A stretch of 64,000 nt of DNA from Caldilineaceae bacterium (lineage in GTDB: Bacteria > Chloroflexota > Anaerolineae > Caldilineales > Caldilineaceae), in the NCBI GenBank assembly GCA_022821545.1, contig JAJEDJ010000049.1:36896-100895 (forward strand), read 5' to 3'. The notes beneath the pieces are model-generated. The model searched no databases and was not told the DNA's origin. It saw only the letters and a list, made by a program, of their open reading frames with translations. The position numbers were made by a program, and so were the translations under genes. Below, one piece after another: positions 52,270 through 60,768 of this stretch (positions are counted from its first letter, which is position 1; each line of letters opens with the position of its first letter).

Positions 52270-53433
52270 TCATCGCTCCACAACTTCCGAGACGTCCATC
52301 ACGTAGACCTGCCGGCTCCCTTCATGGATCGAGTCGAAGCTGACCATGCGCTCATCCTGGCTCCAGCGGGGATGCAGGTCGCAGCGAATCTCGCCGCGGA
52401 ACGGTTGCGGAGCATGGTAGCTTCCGAGATGCACCAGGCGCTCCTCCCCCATATGCCAGAGCAGCAGCGCCTGCCGGCTGTCTTCGTCGGGGTATTCGTC
52501 GGTCAACAGCCACGTCCCATCCTGCGTAAAGCTGCAGTGGCCGTTCCTGGTCAGAACATCCGGCCGCACCGCCTCGTATTCGCAGGTGGTGTCGTTCATC
52601 ATGTAATAATGCGCCCCTTCCTTCATAGTCACCCAGCCGAAAATCAACTCGTCGGTCAGCCAGTCGCAGTGCGACGCGCCCAAGTCGGTCATGGCGCGCA
52701 GTTCTCCCCCGTCCATATTGGCGGAGAGCATCGTCGTCTGTCCGATCTCCTTATTCTCATCGTAGACCCGTACAACAAAAGAGACGCGGGTGTCGTTGCG
52801 GTTGATAAACGGATGGTTGAACCAGATTTTGCCGGCCTGTAACTCTTCATTATGACTGAGGAATTCGCGTACCTCCTCGTAGGAAACCAGCACACGGGCC
52901 TCCCCCGTCTCCGTGTCCATGACGTAGAGGCCGTCCTCGGTGGGATGATTCTGGTCAGCATAGGGATCCGGCAGCCCGGCGTACCCGACAACCGGTCGCA
53001 TCGACTTTAAGCGGGCGTAGTTCAGACCGAGCGCTTTGCGCCCGTCGCGGGTGATGGCGGCGATCGGGTGGGGCAGGATCCGCTTCTGTCCGCTGTGGAT
53101 GTCCTGCACCACCGCGACGAAGCGGTCGTTGTCGCGCGCGTTGTACGTAATCAGCCGGTCGGGCGCGGTCGCCAGCCAGTGCAGCATCGAGCCTTGCTGC
53201 AGATTCCATGCCTGCGTTTCGGCAACACCTTCGAACTTGCCCGTCTCCATGTCCACCAGGCCAACGACGGCGGTGTCGCCGGCGGCGGGCGGGCGATCGT
53301 GAAAGTCCGACTGCAGGCAGAGGTGGTACCGGCCGGTCGCGTCCCAGGGGCAGATGGCATAGTAGCCGAAGAAATGGTGCTTCGGTCCCTGAGTAATCGC
53401 TCTTGCGACCAGGCTGCTATTTGTATTGCTCAT
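52270..53433 (-). CDS. beta-propeller protein, oligogalacturonate lyase-like (paralogue C)
   Basis: 387 residues from the ATG at 53433 with an AGGA site. It belongs to a second subgroup with paralogues D and E: ITQGPKHHFFGYY, SDFHDRPPAAGDTAVVGLVD, AWNLQQGSMLHWL, TAPDRLITYNARD, GHCSFTQDG and RCDLHPRWSQDERMVSFDSIHEGSRQVYV. Close similarity across the whole length to D and E points to recent gene duplication. Conserved His residues in GPKHHFFGYY, ASHCDW and DLHPRW could form a metal site. Function inferred only. Confidence 0.6.
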   Translation of the reverse strand: MSNTNSSLVARAITQGPKHHFFGYYAICPWDATGRYHLCLQSDFHDRPPAAGDTAVVGLVDMETGKFEGVAETQAWNLQQGSMLHWLATAPDRLITYNARDNDRFVAVVQDIHSGQKRILPHPIAAITRDGRKALGLNYARLKSMRPVVGYAGLPDPYADQNHPTEDGLYVMDTETGEARVLVSYEEVREFLSHNEELQAGKIWFNHPFINRNDTRVSFVVRVYDENKEIGQTTMLSANMDGGELRAMTDLGASHCDWLTDELIFGWVTMKEGAHYYMMNDTTCEYEAVRPDVLTRNGHCSFTQDGTWLLTDEYPDEDSRQALLLWHMGEERLVHLGSYHAPQPFRGEIRCDLHPRWSQDERMVSFDSIHEGSRQVYVMDVSEVVER

Positions 53434-53517
53434 GTTTCGTCCTGCATGGTTGGATTGTGACAAACGGCCCTGGCTTCCCTGCCACCTATCGTGAGCTCAT
53501 TGGAAAATGAGTTGGAC

Positions 53518-54678
53518 TTATCGACCTACGACCTCCGCAACGTCCACTATGTAGATCTGCCGGCTGCCTTCGTGGATCGAGTCAAAACTGACGAGCCGTT
53601 CGTCGCGGCTCCAGCGGGGGTGCAGGTCGCAGCGAATTTCGTCGCGAAAGTATGGGGGGGAGAGGAAGCGGCCTAGGACGACCAGGCGTTCTTCGGCCAT
53701 ATTCCACAGGAACAGGGCGCGGAGGTCGTTCTCGTCAGGGTATTCATCGTTGAGCAGCCAGGAGCCGTCGCGGGTAAAGCTGCAGTGGCCGTCGCGGGAG
53801 AGGATGTCGGGGCGCACGGCCTCGTATTCACCGGTGGCGTCGTTAACCAGGAAGAAGCTAATGCCCTCTTTCGTCGTGAACCAGCCGAAAATGACCTCTT
53901 TAGTCCGCCAGTCGCAGTGCGAGGTTCCGAGGTCGTTCAGAATGCGAATGTCTCCGCCCTCCAGGGTCATCGTCAGGCAAACCGTTCTTCTGGCCCCGGC
54001 GTCATCCCAGTAAACGACGACGAAGGCAACGCGGGAGTCGTCTCGGTTGATGAACGGGTGATTGAACCAGAGCTTGTGGTTCTGGATCTCCGGATAGTCG
54101 CTGAGATAGTCGCGGGCGTCTTCATATGAAAAAAGTAGCTTGCCCTCACCTGTATCGGTATCCATGATGTAGAGGCCGTCGTCGGCAGGGTGTTTACGGC
54201 CTGCGTTGGGGTCGGTGAGTCCTGGGTAGCCGACCACGGGACGCATATCCCAGAGCCGGGCGTAGTTGAGCCCCAGCGCCTTAGTTCCGTCGCGGGTGAT
54301 AGCGGCAATTGGGTAGGGCAGGAGGCGCTTGTGCCCGGTGTGGATGTCCTGGATCACGCTGATAAAGCGGTCGTCATCACGGGCGTTGTAGGTAATCAGC
54401 CGATCGGGCGCGGTGGGGAGCCAGTGCATCATGCTGCCCTGCTGCAGGTTCCAGGCCTGGGTCTCGGCGACGCCTTCGAAGTTGCCCGTCTCGATGTCTA
54501 CCAGGCCCACCACCGCGGTGTCTCCGTTGGCGGGCGGGCGATCATGGAACTCCGACTGCAGGCAGAGGTGGTAGCGGCCGCTTGAATCCCAGGGGTAGAT
54601 GCCATAGTAGCCGAAGAAGTGGTGCTTCGGTCCTTGTGTAATTGCCCTTGCGACAAAGCTCTCTTCCGTATTGCTCAT
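53518..54678 (-). CDS. beta-propeller protein, oligogalacturonate lyase-like (paralogue D)
   Basis: 386 residues from an ATG at 54678 (the preceding ATG at 54681 is equally possible) with a GGGAGG site. Same subgroup as C and E. It differs mainly in loop segments (for example VVYWDDAGARRTVCL where C and E have RVYDENKEI-like text), while the GPKHHFFGYY, LQQGSMMHWL and RCDLHPRWSRDER motifs are kept. The duplicated genes remain intact, with no stop codons, which suggests selection for all copies rather than decay. Confidence 0.6.
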   Translation of the reverse strand: MSNTEESFVARAITQGPKHHFFGYYGIYPWDSSGRYHLCLQSEFHDRPPANGDTAVVGLVDIETGNFEGVAETQAWNLQQGSMMHWLPTAPDRLITYNARDDDRFISVIQDIHTGHKRLLPYPIAAITRDGTKALGLNYARLWDMRPVVGYPGLTDPNAGRKHPADDGLYIMDTDTGEGKLLFSYEDARDYLSDYPEIQNHKLWFNHPFINRDDSRVAFVVVYWDDAGARRTVCLTMTLEGGDIRILNDLGTSHCDWRTKEVIFGWFTTKEGISFFLVNDATGEYEAVRPDILSRDGHCSFTRDGSWLLNDEYPDENDLRALFLWNMAEERLVVLGRFLSPPYFRDEIRCDLHPRWSRDERLVSFDSIHEGSRQIYIVDVAEVVGR

Positions 54679-54762
54679 CATTCCTCCCACATGGGTTTGA
54701 CAGAGTCGAACGGCCCTGGTTCCGCTCCCCTCACCTTACGTTTCAGGCAGTGCGAGGGCCTC

Positions 54763-55926
54763 TCATCCTTCCACCACCTCCGCCGCGTCGACAACATAGA
54801 CCTGCCGGCTGCCGCCGTGGATCGAGTCAAAGCTGACCTGCCGCTCGTCCCGGCTCCAGCGGGGATGCAGGTCGCAGCGGATCTCGCCGCGGAAGGGCTC
54901 GGGTGAGTGAAAACGTCCCAGAACGACCAGCCGCTCTTCGACCATGTTCCAGAGAAGCAGGGCCTGGCGGCTGTTCTCGTCAGGGTACTCATCGGTCAAC
55001 AGCCACGCACCGTCGCGGGTAAAGCTGCAGTGGCCGTTCTTGGTCAGAATGTCGGGCCGCACCGCGCCGTATTCGCCGGTCCTGTCGTTGATCAGGTAGT
55101 ACTTTTGCCCCTCCTTCATCGTCACCCAACCGAAAATCAACTCCTCGGTCAGCCAGTCAAAGTGGGACGCGCCCAGGTCTGTCACTATGCGCAGATCGCC
55201 TCCGTCCATGCTGGCGGAAAGCAGAATCGTATGCCTGATTTCTCTGTTTTCGTCACGGTACCGCACGACGAAGGCGACGCGTGTGTCGTCGCGATTGATG
55301 ATCGTGTGGTTGAACCAGATCTTGCGCGCCTGCACCTCTTCGTAACTGCTGAGAAAATCGCGGGCTTCTTCGTAGGAGACCAGCACGCGCGCCTCGCCGG
55401 TCTGCGTGTCCATGGTGTAGACGCCGTCCTCCGCGGGATGGTTCTGATCGGCGAAAGGATCTTGCAGGCCGGCGTAGCCGACCACCGGCCGCAACGACTT
55501 GAGCCGGGCATAGTTGAGGCCCAGGGCCTGGCGGCCGTGGCGGGTCATGGCGCTGATCGGGTGGGGAAGGATTCGCTTTTGCCCGCTGTGGATGTTCTGC
55601 ACGATGCCGACGAAGCGGTCGTCCTCGCGGGCGTTGTAAGTGATCAGCCGGTCGGGTGCCGTCGGCAGCCAGTGCAACATGGAGCCCTGTTGCAGGTTCC
55701 AGGCCCGCGTTTCCGCCACCCCTTCGAACTTGCCCGTCTCCATCTCTACGAGACCGACCACCGCGGTGTCACCGGCCGCGGGTGGGCGGTCGTGGAAGTC
55801 CGACTGCAGGCAGAGGTGGTACTGGCCGGTAGAATTCCAGGGGCAGATGCCGTAGTAGCCGAAGAAGTGGTGCTTTGGCCCCTGGGTGATCGGTCTGGCG
55901 ACGAAGTCTTCTTGTGTATTTCTCAT
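54763..55926 (-). CDS. beta-propeller protein, oligogalacturonate lyase-like (paralogue E)
   Basis: 387 residues from the ATG at 55926, preceded by AAGG; the longer frame to 55980 is unlike the paralogues. First of the four tandem propeller genes when read in transcription direction, about 300 bp downstream of a solute-binding protein gene, with a GC-rich hairpin in between. Shares GPKHHFFGYYGICPWN, SDFHDRPPAAGDTAVV and RCDLHPRWSRDERQVSFDSIHGGSRQVYV with C and D. No signal peptide, so a cytoplasmic role is expected. Confidence 0.6.
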   Translation of the reverse strand: MRNTQEDFVARPITQGPKHHFFGYYGICPWNSTGQYHLCLQSDFHDRPPAAGDTAVVGLVEMETGKFEGVAETRAWNLQQGSMLHWLPTAPDRLITYNAREDDRFVGIVQNIHSGQKRILPHPISAMTRHGRQALGLNYARLKSLRPVVGYAGLQDPFADQNHPAEDGVYTMDTQTGEARVLVSYEEARDFLSSYEEVQARKIWFNHTIINRDDTRVAFVVRYRDENREIRHTILLSASMDGGDLRIVTDLGASHFDWLTEELIFGWVTMKEGQKYYLINDRTGEYGAVRPDILTKNGHCSFTRDGAWLLTDEYPDENSRQALLLWNMVEERLVVLGRFHSPEPFRGEIRCDLHPRWSRDERQVSFDSIHGGSRQVYVVDAAEVVEG

Positions 55927-56081
55927 AATCTGCCTTGGCATCAGTATGATAGGCTGTTTGCGGACCCGACGCTGCGACATTGTAATCCAGCCGATGTCTT
56001 CTCTCCTTCATCTGGCGCCGCCATGCACAGAGGAGGAGTTCGGGCTTGAAGATCACGTGCGCGAAGCCATGCAAACGCGTT

Positions 56082-56116
56082 GCCGCGGGCGCCGCCGTCT
56101 CCGGCAGGCCCGCGGC
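56082..56116 (-). other. 9-bp perfect GC hairpin between SBP and propeller genes
   Basis: GCCGCGGGC (56082-56090) and GCCCGCGGC (56108-56116) form a perfect 9-bp stem with a 17-base loop in the ~300-bp gap after the SBP stop. There is no U-tract, so it is more likely to separate mRNA levels (stabiliser or partial terminator) than to stop transcription. The rest of the gap shows nothing else. Confidence 0.5.
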
Positions 56117-56229
56117 CTCTACTCGTGCGAATTTGCCTTGATGCTCTGCACGCCGCTTACCCACCTTTGCCCATCAAATCGGAGAGAATCGAAACAGTTG
56201 GCGGCGAGTCGCACTGCAGCAATGTCGTT

Positions 56230-58236
56230 CTATGTGTCCTCACCTGCGCGGATGAAGTACTGCTCCATCCCCGTATTCGAAGGCGAGCGCGGCTGGTCGT
56301 CGAACATGCCGTCTTCGGGCACGTTGCGGAAGTAGTTCTTGACGATCACCGGCTGCGGCGGGGCGGTGGTGACACCGATCTGCCACAGGTTCTCCATGTT
56401 GAGCTCGAGAATCTCGCGGAACAGCGCATGCTGAGTCTCAACGTCCACGGTCGTCTTAATCTCTTCCCAGATCTCTATCGCCTTCAGAATGTCGCCGGTC
56501 GGCTCAAACCCCTCTTTGCCGCCGCTGTTATAGTAGAAGGCGTACTGCCGCAGTGCATAGTTGTTCACGATCGGCACGAAGGAGCGCGGTTCGATGAAGG
56601 GATTCCACTCACCGCTGCTGTGCCATACCCCCAGGTCCAGCTCGTTGGCGCTGAGGCGCTGCCCGAAGAGACTACGGTCGATTTCGGTGCTGATCAGCTC
56701 CAGCCCGATCTCCTTCCATTGGGAGGTCAGCAGTTCGGCGATGTCGCCCCAGGCGGCGAAGATTGCCACATACTCAAACACCAGGCTGAGCCGCTCCCCG
56801 TCAGGGCGCAGTCTGTAGCCTTCGTCGTCACGCTCGGTCAGACCCATCTCATCCAGGTAGGCATTGGCCTGTTCCGGATCGTGCTCGGTCATACTCTTGG
56901 CCTGGGGCTCCCAGTAGACCGGCGAATTCTTGGTCGGGGAAACCTGCGTGGGTTCGGTCTGACCCAGGTAGACGGCTTCGTTGATGTCTGCACGGTTCAT
57001 GCCCAGCGAAAGCGCGTAGCGGAAACGCTTGTCCTGGACGATCTCTCGCAGCACGGGATCCTTGTTAGTGTGATTGAGATGCAGGACCGTATCGGTTACC
57101 TGCCCTCTGTTCCAAAGCATGACACGATAGTTGCCTCTCTCCCGGTTCTCCATGAAGAGCGGCACGTTGTCGAATGTGATGTGCCGGAGCTGCATGTCCA
57201 CTTCACCCTGGATCGCCCGCAGGTTAAGTTGGTCCTTGCCGTCGACCAGGCTCCAGTGGATGCTGTCGATGTAGGGCAGCTGGTTGCCCTCCGGATCGAC
57301 CTTCCAATAAAAGGCGTTGCGATCTGCCACCAGCGGGTCGCTGTGCGAAGGCGTGCTCAGATTCCAGGGAAGGTAACTGGGCGTGTCCGGGTTGCGGCGC
57401 GTGTCCGGCTTCGTGCCGAACAGCTGGTACCAGTGCTCCACGCCGGCATCCTTCATCATCGCTTCCAGCTCGTCCTTGTCGGCATAGTCGACATGGAACT
57501 GTTTCAGGTAATGAGCGCAGTATCTGGCGAATCTGTCCCCCCACAGCGAGCCCAGCACGTTGATAAACAGGGCATAGGGAGCCGCAAACTTGAATTCGAC
57601 CTTGTAATCATCCAGCTTTGAGATTACCACCGGCTCGCCTGCGACAATGAGCCAGTTGGGGAACGAGGGTGTCAGGTCCTCGTTGAGGAGCACATCCTCG
57701 TAATAGAAGAGGAGGTCATTGGCCGTGTACGGCTCGCCGTCAGACCATCTCATCCCCGGGCGCAGGTTGAATGTGAAGGTCGAGCCGTCGTCAGACACTT
57801 CCCAGCTCTCGAAGACGTTCGGGTTGATCTGCGTTCCGTCTTTGTTGTAGCGCACGAGATGCTCACCGCCGACCTTGCCCCCCAGCTGATTGTCGCTGGC
57901 CGAGGTCGCGAGCCGGTTCCAGATGCCGCCGTAATCGCCTATCTCTTCCTCTGGTGTAATGACCAGTGGTTCCACCGGCAGCCGCTCATCCACCGGCGGC
58001 AGCTCGCCGTTCGCCACCATCTCCGCAAGCATCGGCGCCTCGTTGTACTTCGAAGGCGCTGCCGCGGGTTCAGCCGCGGTCTCCTCGGCGGGCGCTTCGG
58101 CCGCGGCCGGCGCTTCATCTTCCGCCGGCGGTCCGCCGTCCGCGCCGCAGGCCACGACCACTACGCCGGCAGCCGTAAACGCAGAGACGCGCATGAACTC
58201 CCGCCGCGAAATCCTCCCGTGTGCCCTCTTCCGCAT
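56230..58236 (-). CDS. ABC transporter solute-binding protein, Tat lipoprotein (orphan 2)
   Basis: 668 residues. Twin-arginine motif SRREFMRVSAF and lipobox VVVAC; strong AAGGAGG ribosome binding site 7 bp upstream of the ATG. SBP_bac_5 layout: DERLPVEPLVITPEEEIGDYGGI, LRPGMRWSDGEPYTANDLLFYYED, DRNAFYWKVDPEGNQLPYIDS, FRYALSLGMNRADINEAVYL. Third solute-binding protein in the region without its own permease genes. First gene of the run that continues with the four tandem propellers, so its ligand is probably their substrate. Confidence 0.88.
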   Translation of the reverse strand: MRKRAHGRISRREFMRVSAFTAAGVVVVACGADGGPPAEDEAPAAAEAPAEETAAEPAAAPSKYNEAPMLAEMVANGELPPVDERLPVEPLVITPEEEIGDYGGIWNRLATSASDNQLGGKVGGEHLVRYNKDGTQINPNVFESWEVSDDGSTFTFNLRPGMRWSDGEPYTANDLLFYYEDVLLNEDLTPSFPNWLIVAGEPVVISKLDDYKVEFKFAAPYALFINVLGSLWGDRFARYCAHYLKQFHVDYADKDELEAMMKDAGVEHWYQLFGTKPDTRRNPDTPSYLPWNLSTPSHSDPLVADRNAFYWKVDPEGNQLPYIDSIHWSLVDGKDQLNLRAIQGEVDMQLRHITFDNVPLFMENRERGNYRVMLWNRGQVTDTVLHLNHTNKDPVLREIVQDKRFRYALSLGMNRADINEAVYLGQTEPTQVSPTKNSPVYWEPQAKSMTEHDPEQANAYLDEMGLTERDDEGYRLRPDGERLSLVFEYVAIFAAWGDIAELLTSQWKEIGLELISTEIDRSLFGQRLSANELDLGVWHSSGEWNPFIEPRSFVPIVNNYALRQYAFYYNSGGKEGFEPTGDILKAIEIWEEIKTTVDVETQHALFREILELNMENLWQIGVTTAPPQPVIVKNYFRNVPEDGMFDDQPRSPSNTGMEQYFIRAGEDT

Positions 58237-58298
58237 GATCTGCCTCCTTGAGCAGTGTAAAGGACTCTATATTCTACTTGTCAGGGAGTAAGCCGGGT

Positions 58299-58319
58299 AC
58301 CCAGGCCAATAGCCTGGGT
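58299..58319 (-). other. perfect 8-bp hairpin upstream of an SBP gene
   Basis: ACCCAGGC (58299-58306) and GCCTGGGT (58312-58319) with a 5-base loop, 63 bp upstream of the SBP start on its leader side, and 55 bp from the IS982 end. No U-tract on either strand. It may be a leader structure or an operator. Confidence 0.45.
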
Positions 58320-58373
58320 CCTCGGGACTGAGTGTGCGGTAGGATCCCAACCCCTCGATCAGCATCCTAACTT

Positions 58374-59359
58374 ACCTGAATTCGGGGTTAGATGAGAGCA
58401 GGTAAGAGGGTCATCTCCTTGTGCGCAAGCTGGATAGAAGGCTTCTTGTCCTGCCAGGTGTAGGCAATCAGACCGGCAGTAAGATTGACGAGAAAATTGA
58501 TAGGACTGCGATGACGGGAATGGACAATCTGTGAAACGTTCTTGAGTTGATCGTTGATTGTCTCAATCAGCGAGCGCTTTCGTGTCAGCAGCCTGTCTTC
58601 GAGAACAACGAGCCGATTTTTCATGTTTTTGCGCAGGGGCGTGATCAGTTGCAGCCCCTGTGAGAAAAGTTGCTCAAAGAGTGGCTGCGAGATATAGCCA
58701 CGATCGCCAACCAGCTTGCCCCACAGATTCCTGGCCATCTGTGGCACTGGGTTGCGGTCATCAATATTGCCGGGCGTGAGTTCCATTGCCAGGATTTCAC
58801 CCTGGTCATTGACAATCAGATGGAGTTTGAAGCCGTAGAACCATCCCATACTGCTCTTGCCGCGTGCGGCTGCGTCAGCAAAGACCCGGTTGCGGGCAAT
58901 GCGCCTGTTATGACAGACCGGAATCGGGGTCGAATCGACAAAGGCAACCCCTCTGGTCTGGCCGAACCGACTCAGCAGATAGGAACCCAGTGGATTCAGC
59001 GCTGATGGAATCAACTCGACAAAGCGAGTGTAACTGACCAGTCCAGGAAATTCACTGCACAGATGCCGACAGAGATGTTGCCTATAGTATGCCTTGAAAT
59101 CGCGATAATGGGACTGATGGAACTGGATCAGGATGGTCATAACTTCGCTCATGCTCAGGCGCGGGGCTGGCCCTCGCTTGCGGCCAACGCGCAGCAGCTT
59201 GCCATTCTCCCATCTGGCCAACCGTTGACAGAAATCATCGACATCACAGAAAAGTTCGACTATACTCATCGTGAGCACCTTTCATAGGCGGTAGGGTTTT
59301 GGTGTGAGAAACCCTATTCTACCACCTTGACAAGGTGCTCTTTAACTCCGAATTCAGGT
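58374..59359 (-). mobile_element. IS982-family insertion sequence, intact
   Basis: A 986-bp element bounded by 17-bp inverted repeats that differ at one base: ACCTGAATTCGGGGTTA (58374-58390) and the complement of TAACTCCGAATTCAGGT (59343-59359). One transposase gene fills it, and its TAA stop codon lies within the left repeat. I could not see an obvious target duplication in the few bases on either side. Confidence 0.88.
58388..59278 (-). CDS. IS982-family transposase
   Basis: 296 residues, full length. Family signatures: RLSMSEVMTILIQFHQSHYRDFKAYY near the N-terminus, AFVDSTPIPVCHNRRIARN (first Asp of the DDE triad), GKSSMGWFYGFKLHLIVNDQGEIL (an unusual strand with a conserved Gly/Trp pair), GDRGYISQPLF (second Asp) and the C-terminal KRSLIETINDQLKN (Glu). 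The reading frame has no stop or shift, so the element may still move. It faces the same direction as the SBP and propeller genes. Confidence 0.92.
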   Translation of the reverse strand: MLTMSIVELFCDVDDFCQRLARWENGKLLRVGRKRGPAPRLSMSEVMTILIQFHQSHYRDFKAYYRQHLCRHLCSEFPGLVSYTRFVELIPSALNPLGSYLLSRFGQTRGVAFVDSTPIPVCHNRRIARNRVFADAAARGKSSMGWFYGFKLHLIVNDQGEILAMELTPGNIDDRNPVPQMARNLWGKLVGDRGYISQPLFEQLFSQGLQLITPLRKNMKNRLVVLEDRLLTRKRSLIETINDQLKNVSQIVHSRHRSPINFLVNLTAGLIAYTWQDKKPSIQLAHKEMTLLPALI

Positions 59360-59491
59360 TAAATAGTGAGACCCACTTCAGGGCGCGCAGGAGGACGAAG
59401 TGAATAGGGTGTTTCACGGGGCAGGACTACGAAAATAGCAGCCATCAATCCAGCAACGGCTTTCTTTCAATCATTCACAGGAGGGAGAGAG

Positions 59492-59932
59492 GTGGCAAGA
59501 AAGAAGGGTTTGATGGGATATCGACACGGCATTTTTGATCGTCTCGAAACCACAACCGCCACTGACGAACTGTACAATGCGCGTGCCGTGATAGGTCGGT
59601 TACGACATGATGCCTATCAATACTTCGAGGAAGGTTCCGCCCAATTCGAGAAGTGGAACAAAGAGTGTCTGGATCTTGACGGCCTACTTCGTAAGTTTTC
59701 CCTCCCGCTCCAACATGGTGGTGAAGATTCAGTGGTATTATTGGAATGTTTCATTGTTCAGTTTGAACATGCCGAGAGACGTTTTCGGCAAGTTCTGGAC
59801 GAAGATCCTGTACCGCAACCCTATCACGAGTCAAAGTCATTCCCGACAGACTTCTGGCTTAACGCTCTCTTTAGGTTTGCGGTCAATGCCACATTGTTAG
59901 AGATTGAAAGGAGGGGTACAGTGGAAAAGTAG
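59492..59932 (+). CDS. hypothetical protein, orphan in the mobile island
   Basis: 146 residues with a GTG start and a good GGAGG site upstream. It is predicted to be soluble and mostly helical (LRHDAYQYFEEGSAQFEKW, FEHAERRFRQVLDED). I recognise no family. Lower GC than the upstream uptake genes, in keeping with acquisition together with the neighbouring insertion sequences. The ribosome binding site and unbroken frame support a real gene. Expression unknown. Confidence 0.5.
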   Translation: MARKKGLMGYRHGIFDRLETTTATDELYNARAVIGRLRHDAYQYFEEGSAQFEKWNKECLDLDGLLRKFSLPLQHGGEDSVVLLECFIVQFEHAERRFRQVLDEDPVPQPYHESKSFPTDFWLNALFRFAVNATLLEIERRGTVEK

Positions 59933-60010
59933 ATATTTGACAGGCAAGAAAAGCCCTCGTCCAAACCGGCGCTTTCTATTCTCAAACAGTAGGTCAATCA
60001 CGACATCCGA

Positions 60011-60445
60011 TCAAGAGGCCAGGGAAAGTATCCAACGAAACCACAACACAAAACCCAAAATAATCAGCGCAACAAATGTAAACACACCCACTTCAGACCG
60101 ACAACCCTCGGCAGCCTTCTCCGCCTCTCCTGCATCCCAAATCGTCATCTGCCAAGACGTGTAAGCGCCATCAACTCCCGCAGGAAACTCATCACCCCGA
60201 CGCAAAAAAACAAGATGGTCCGAATCCTTCACATCTTCATATCCTCCAGCGTACAGAACTTTGCCGCCAGTTACCCACGCCCTCCCCGACACGAAAAACC
60301 TCCCAAGACCCGGAAACAGATTTGTCAAAACTCTGACAAAGTAAGTACTAACAACATTACTAGCAATAGCGCTAAACAACCATTCAAGCACCCCTCTCAA
60401 TAGTTCCATTGAAGCCCACAACCTCTCATCTTTCTCCGTTTTCAT
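60011..60445 (-). CDS. hypothetical protein with C-terminal membrane helix
   Basis: 144 residues from the ATG at 60445. An N-terminal helical part (LLRGVLEWLFSAIASNVVSTYFVRVLTNLFPGLGRFFV) could bind a membrane; a beta-like middle follows (VTGGKVLYAGGYEDVKDSDHLVFLRRGDE), and the protein ends in a clear membrane helix (VFTFVALIILGFVLWFRWIL). No family recognised. It converges on the previous orphan gene. Its low GC points to recent transfer. Confidence 0.5.
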   Translation of the reverse strand: MKTEKDERLWASMELLRGVLEWLFSAIASNVVSTYFVRVLTNLFPGLGRFFVSGRAWVTGGKVLYAGGYEDVKDSDHLVFLRRGDEFPAGVDGAYTSWQMTIWDAGEAEKAAEGCRSEVGVFTFVALIILGFVLWFRWILSLAS

Positions 60446-60463
60446 TTCAGTCTTAAGTGGCAA

Positions 60464-60768
60464 AATACGACCATATGTGCTCTAGTTAGGGTGATTATAT
60501 ACTTTAGTCAGGGTGCGGTCCAGATTGGGATTATCTGTAGAAGCAGGCGGCAGGTTTCAGTGTAATTTTCCAAAAAAAGCCTGAAACTCATGCTATCAAG
60601 TGCATGAACTCAGGTCAATTCAGATAGATTTTTCGTGTCGTTGCTGTCGGCGACTAGCCCGTTCAATATTCAGGGTTAGTGAAGAATTCTGCCCAGACCT
60701 CCTGATATAGAACATATTTTCGGATAAGATAGTATCATGAATCATCATCTGCTAGACAAGGAGGATTT
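60464..60768. other. 305-bp AT-rich gap upstream of a broken transposase
   Basis: No gene. An imperfect inverted repeat GTTTCAG ... CTGAAAC lies around 60560-60592. The left end of the IS1595-like element must be here, but I could not fix its terminal repeats. AAGGAGG at 60759-60765 is the ribosome binding site of the transposase relic. Confidence 0.4.

Noticed and set aside
54907..57621. Two long plus-strand ORFs (54907-56049 and 56080-57621)
   Set aside because: Antisense shadows of a propeller gene and a solute-binding protein gene.
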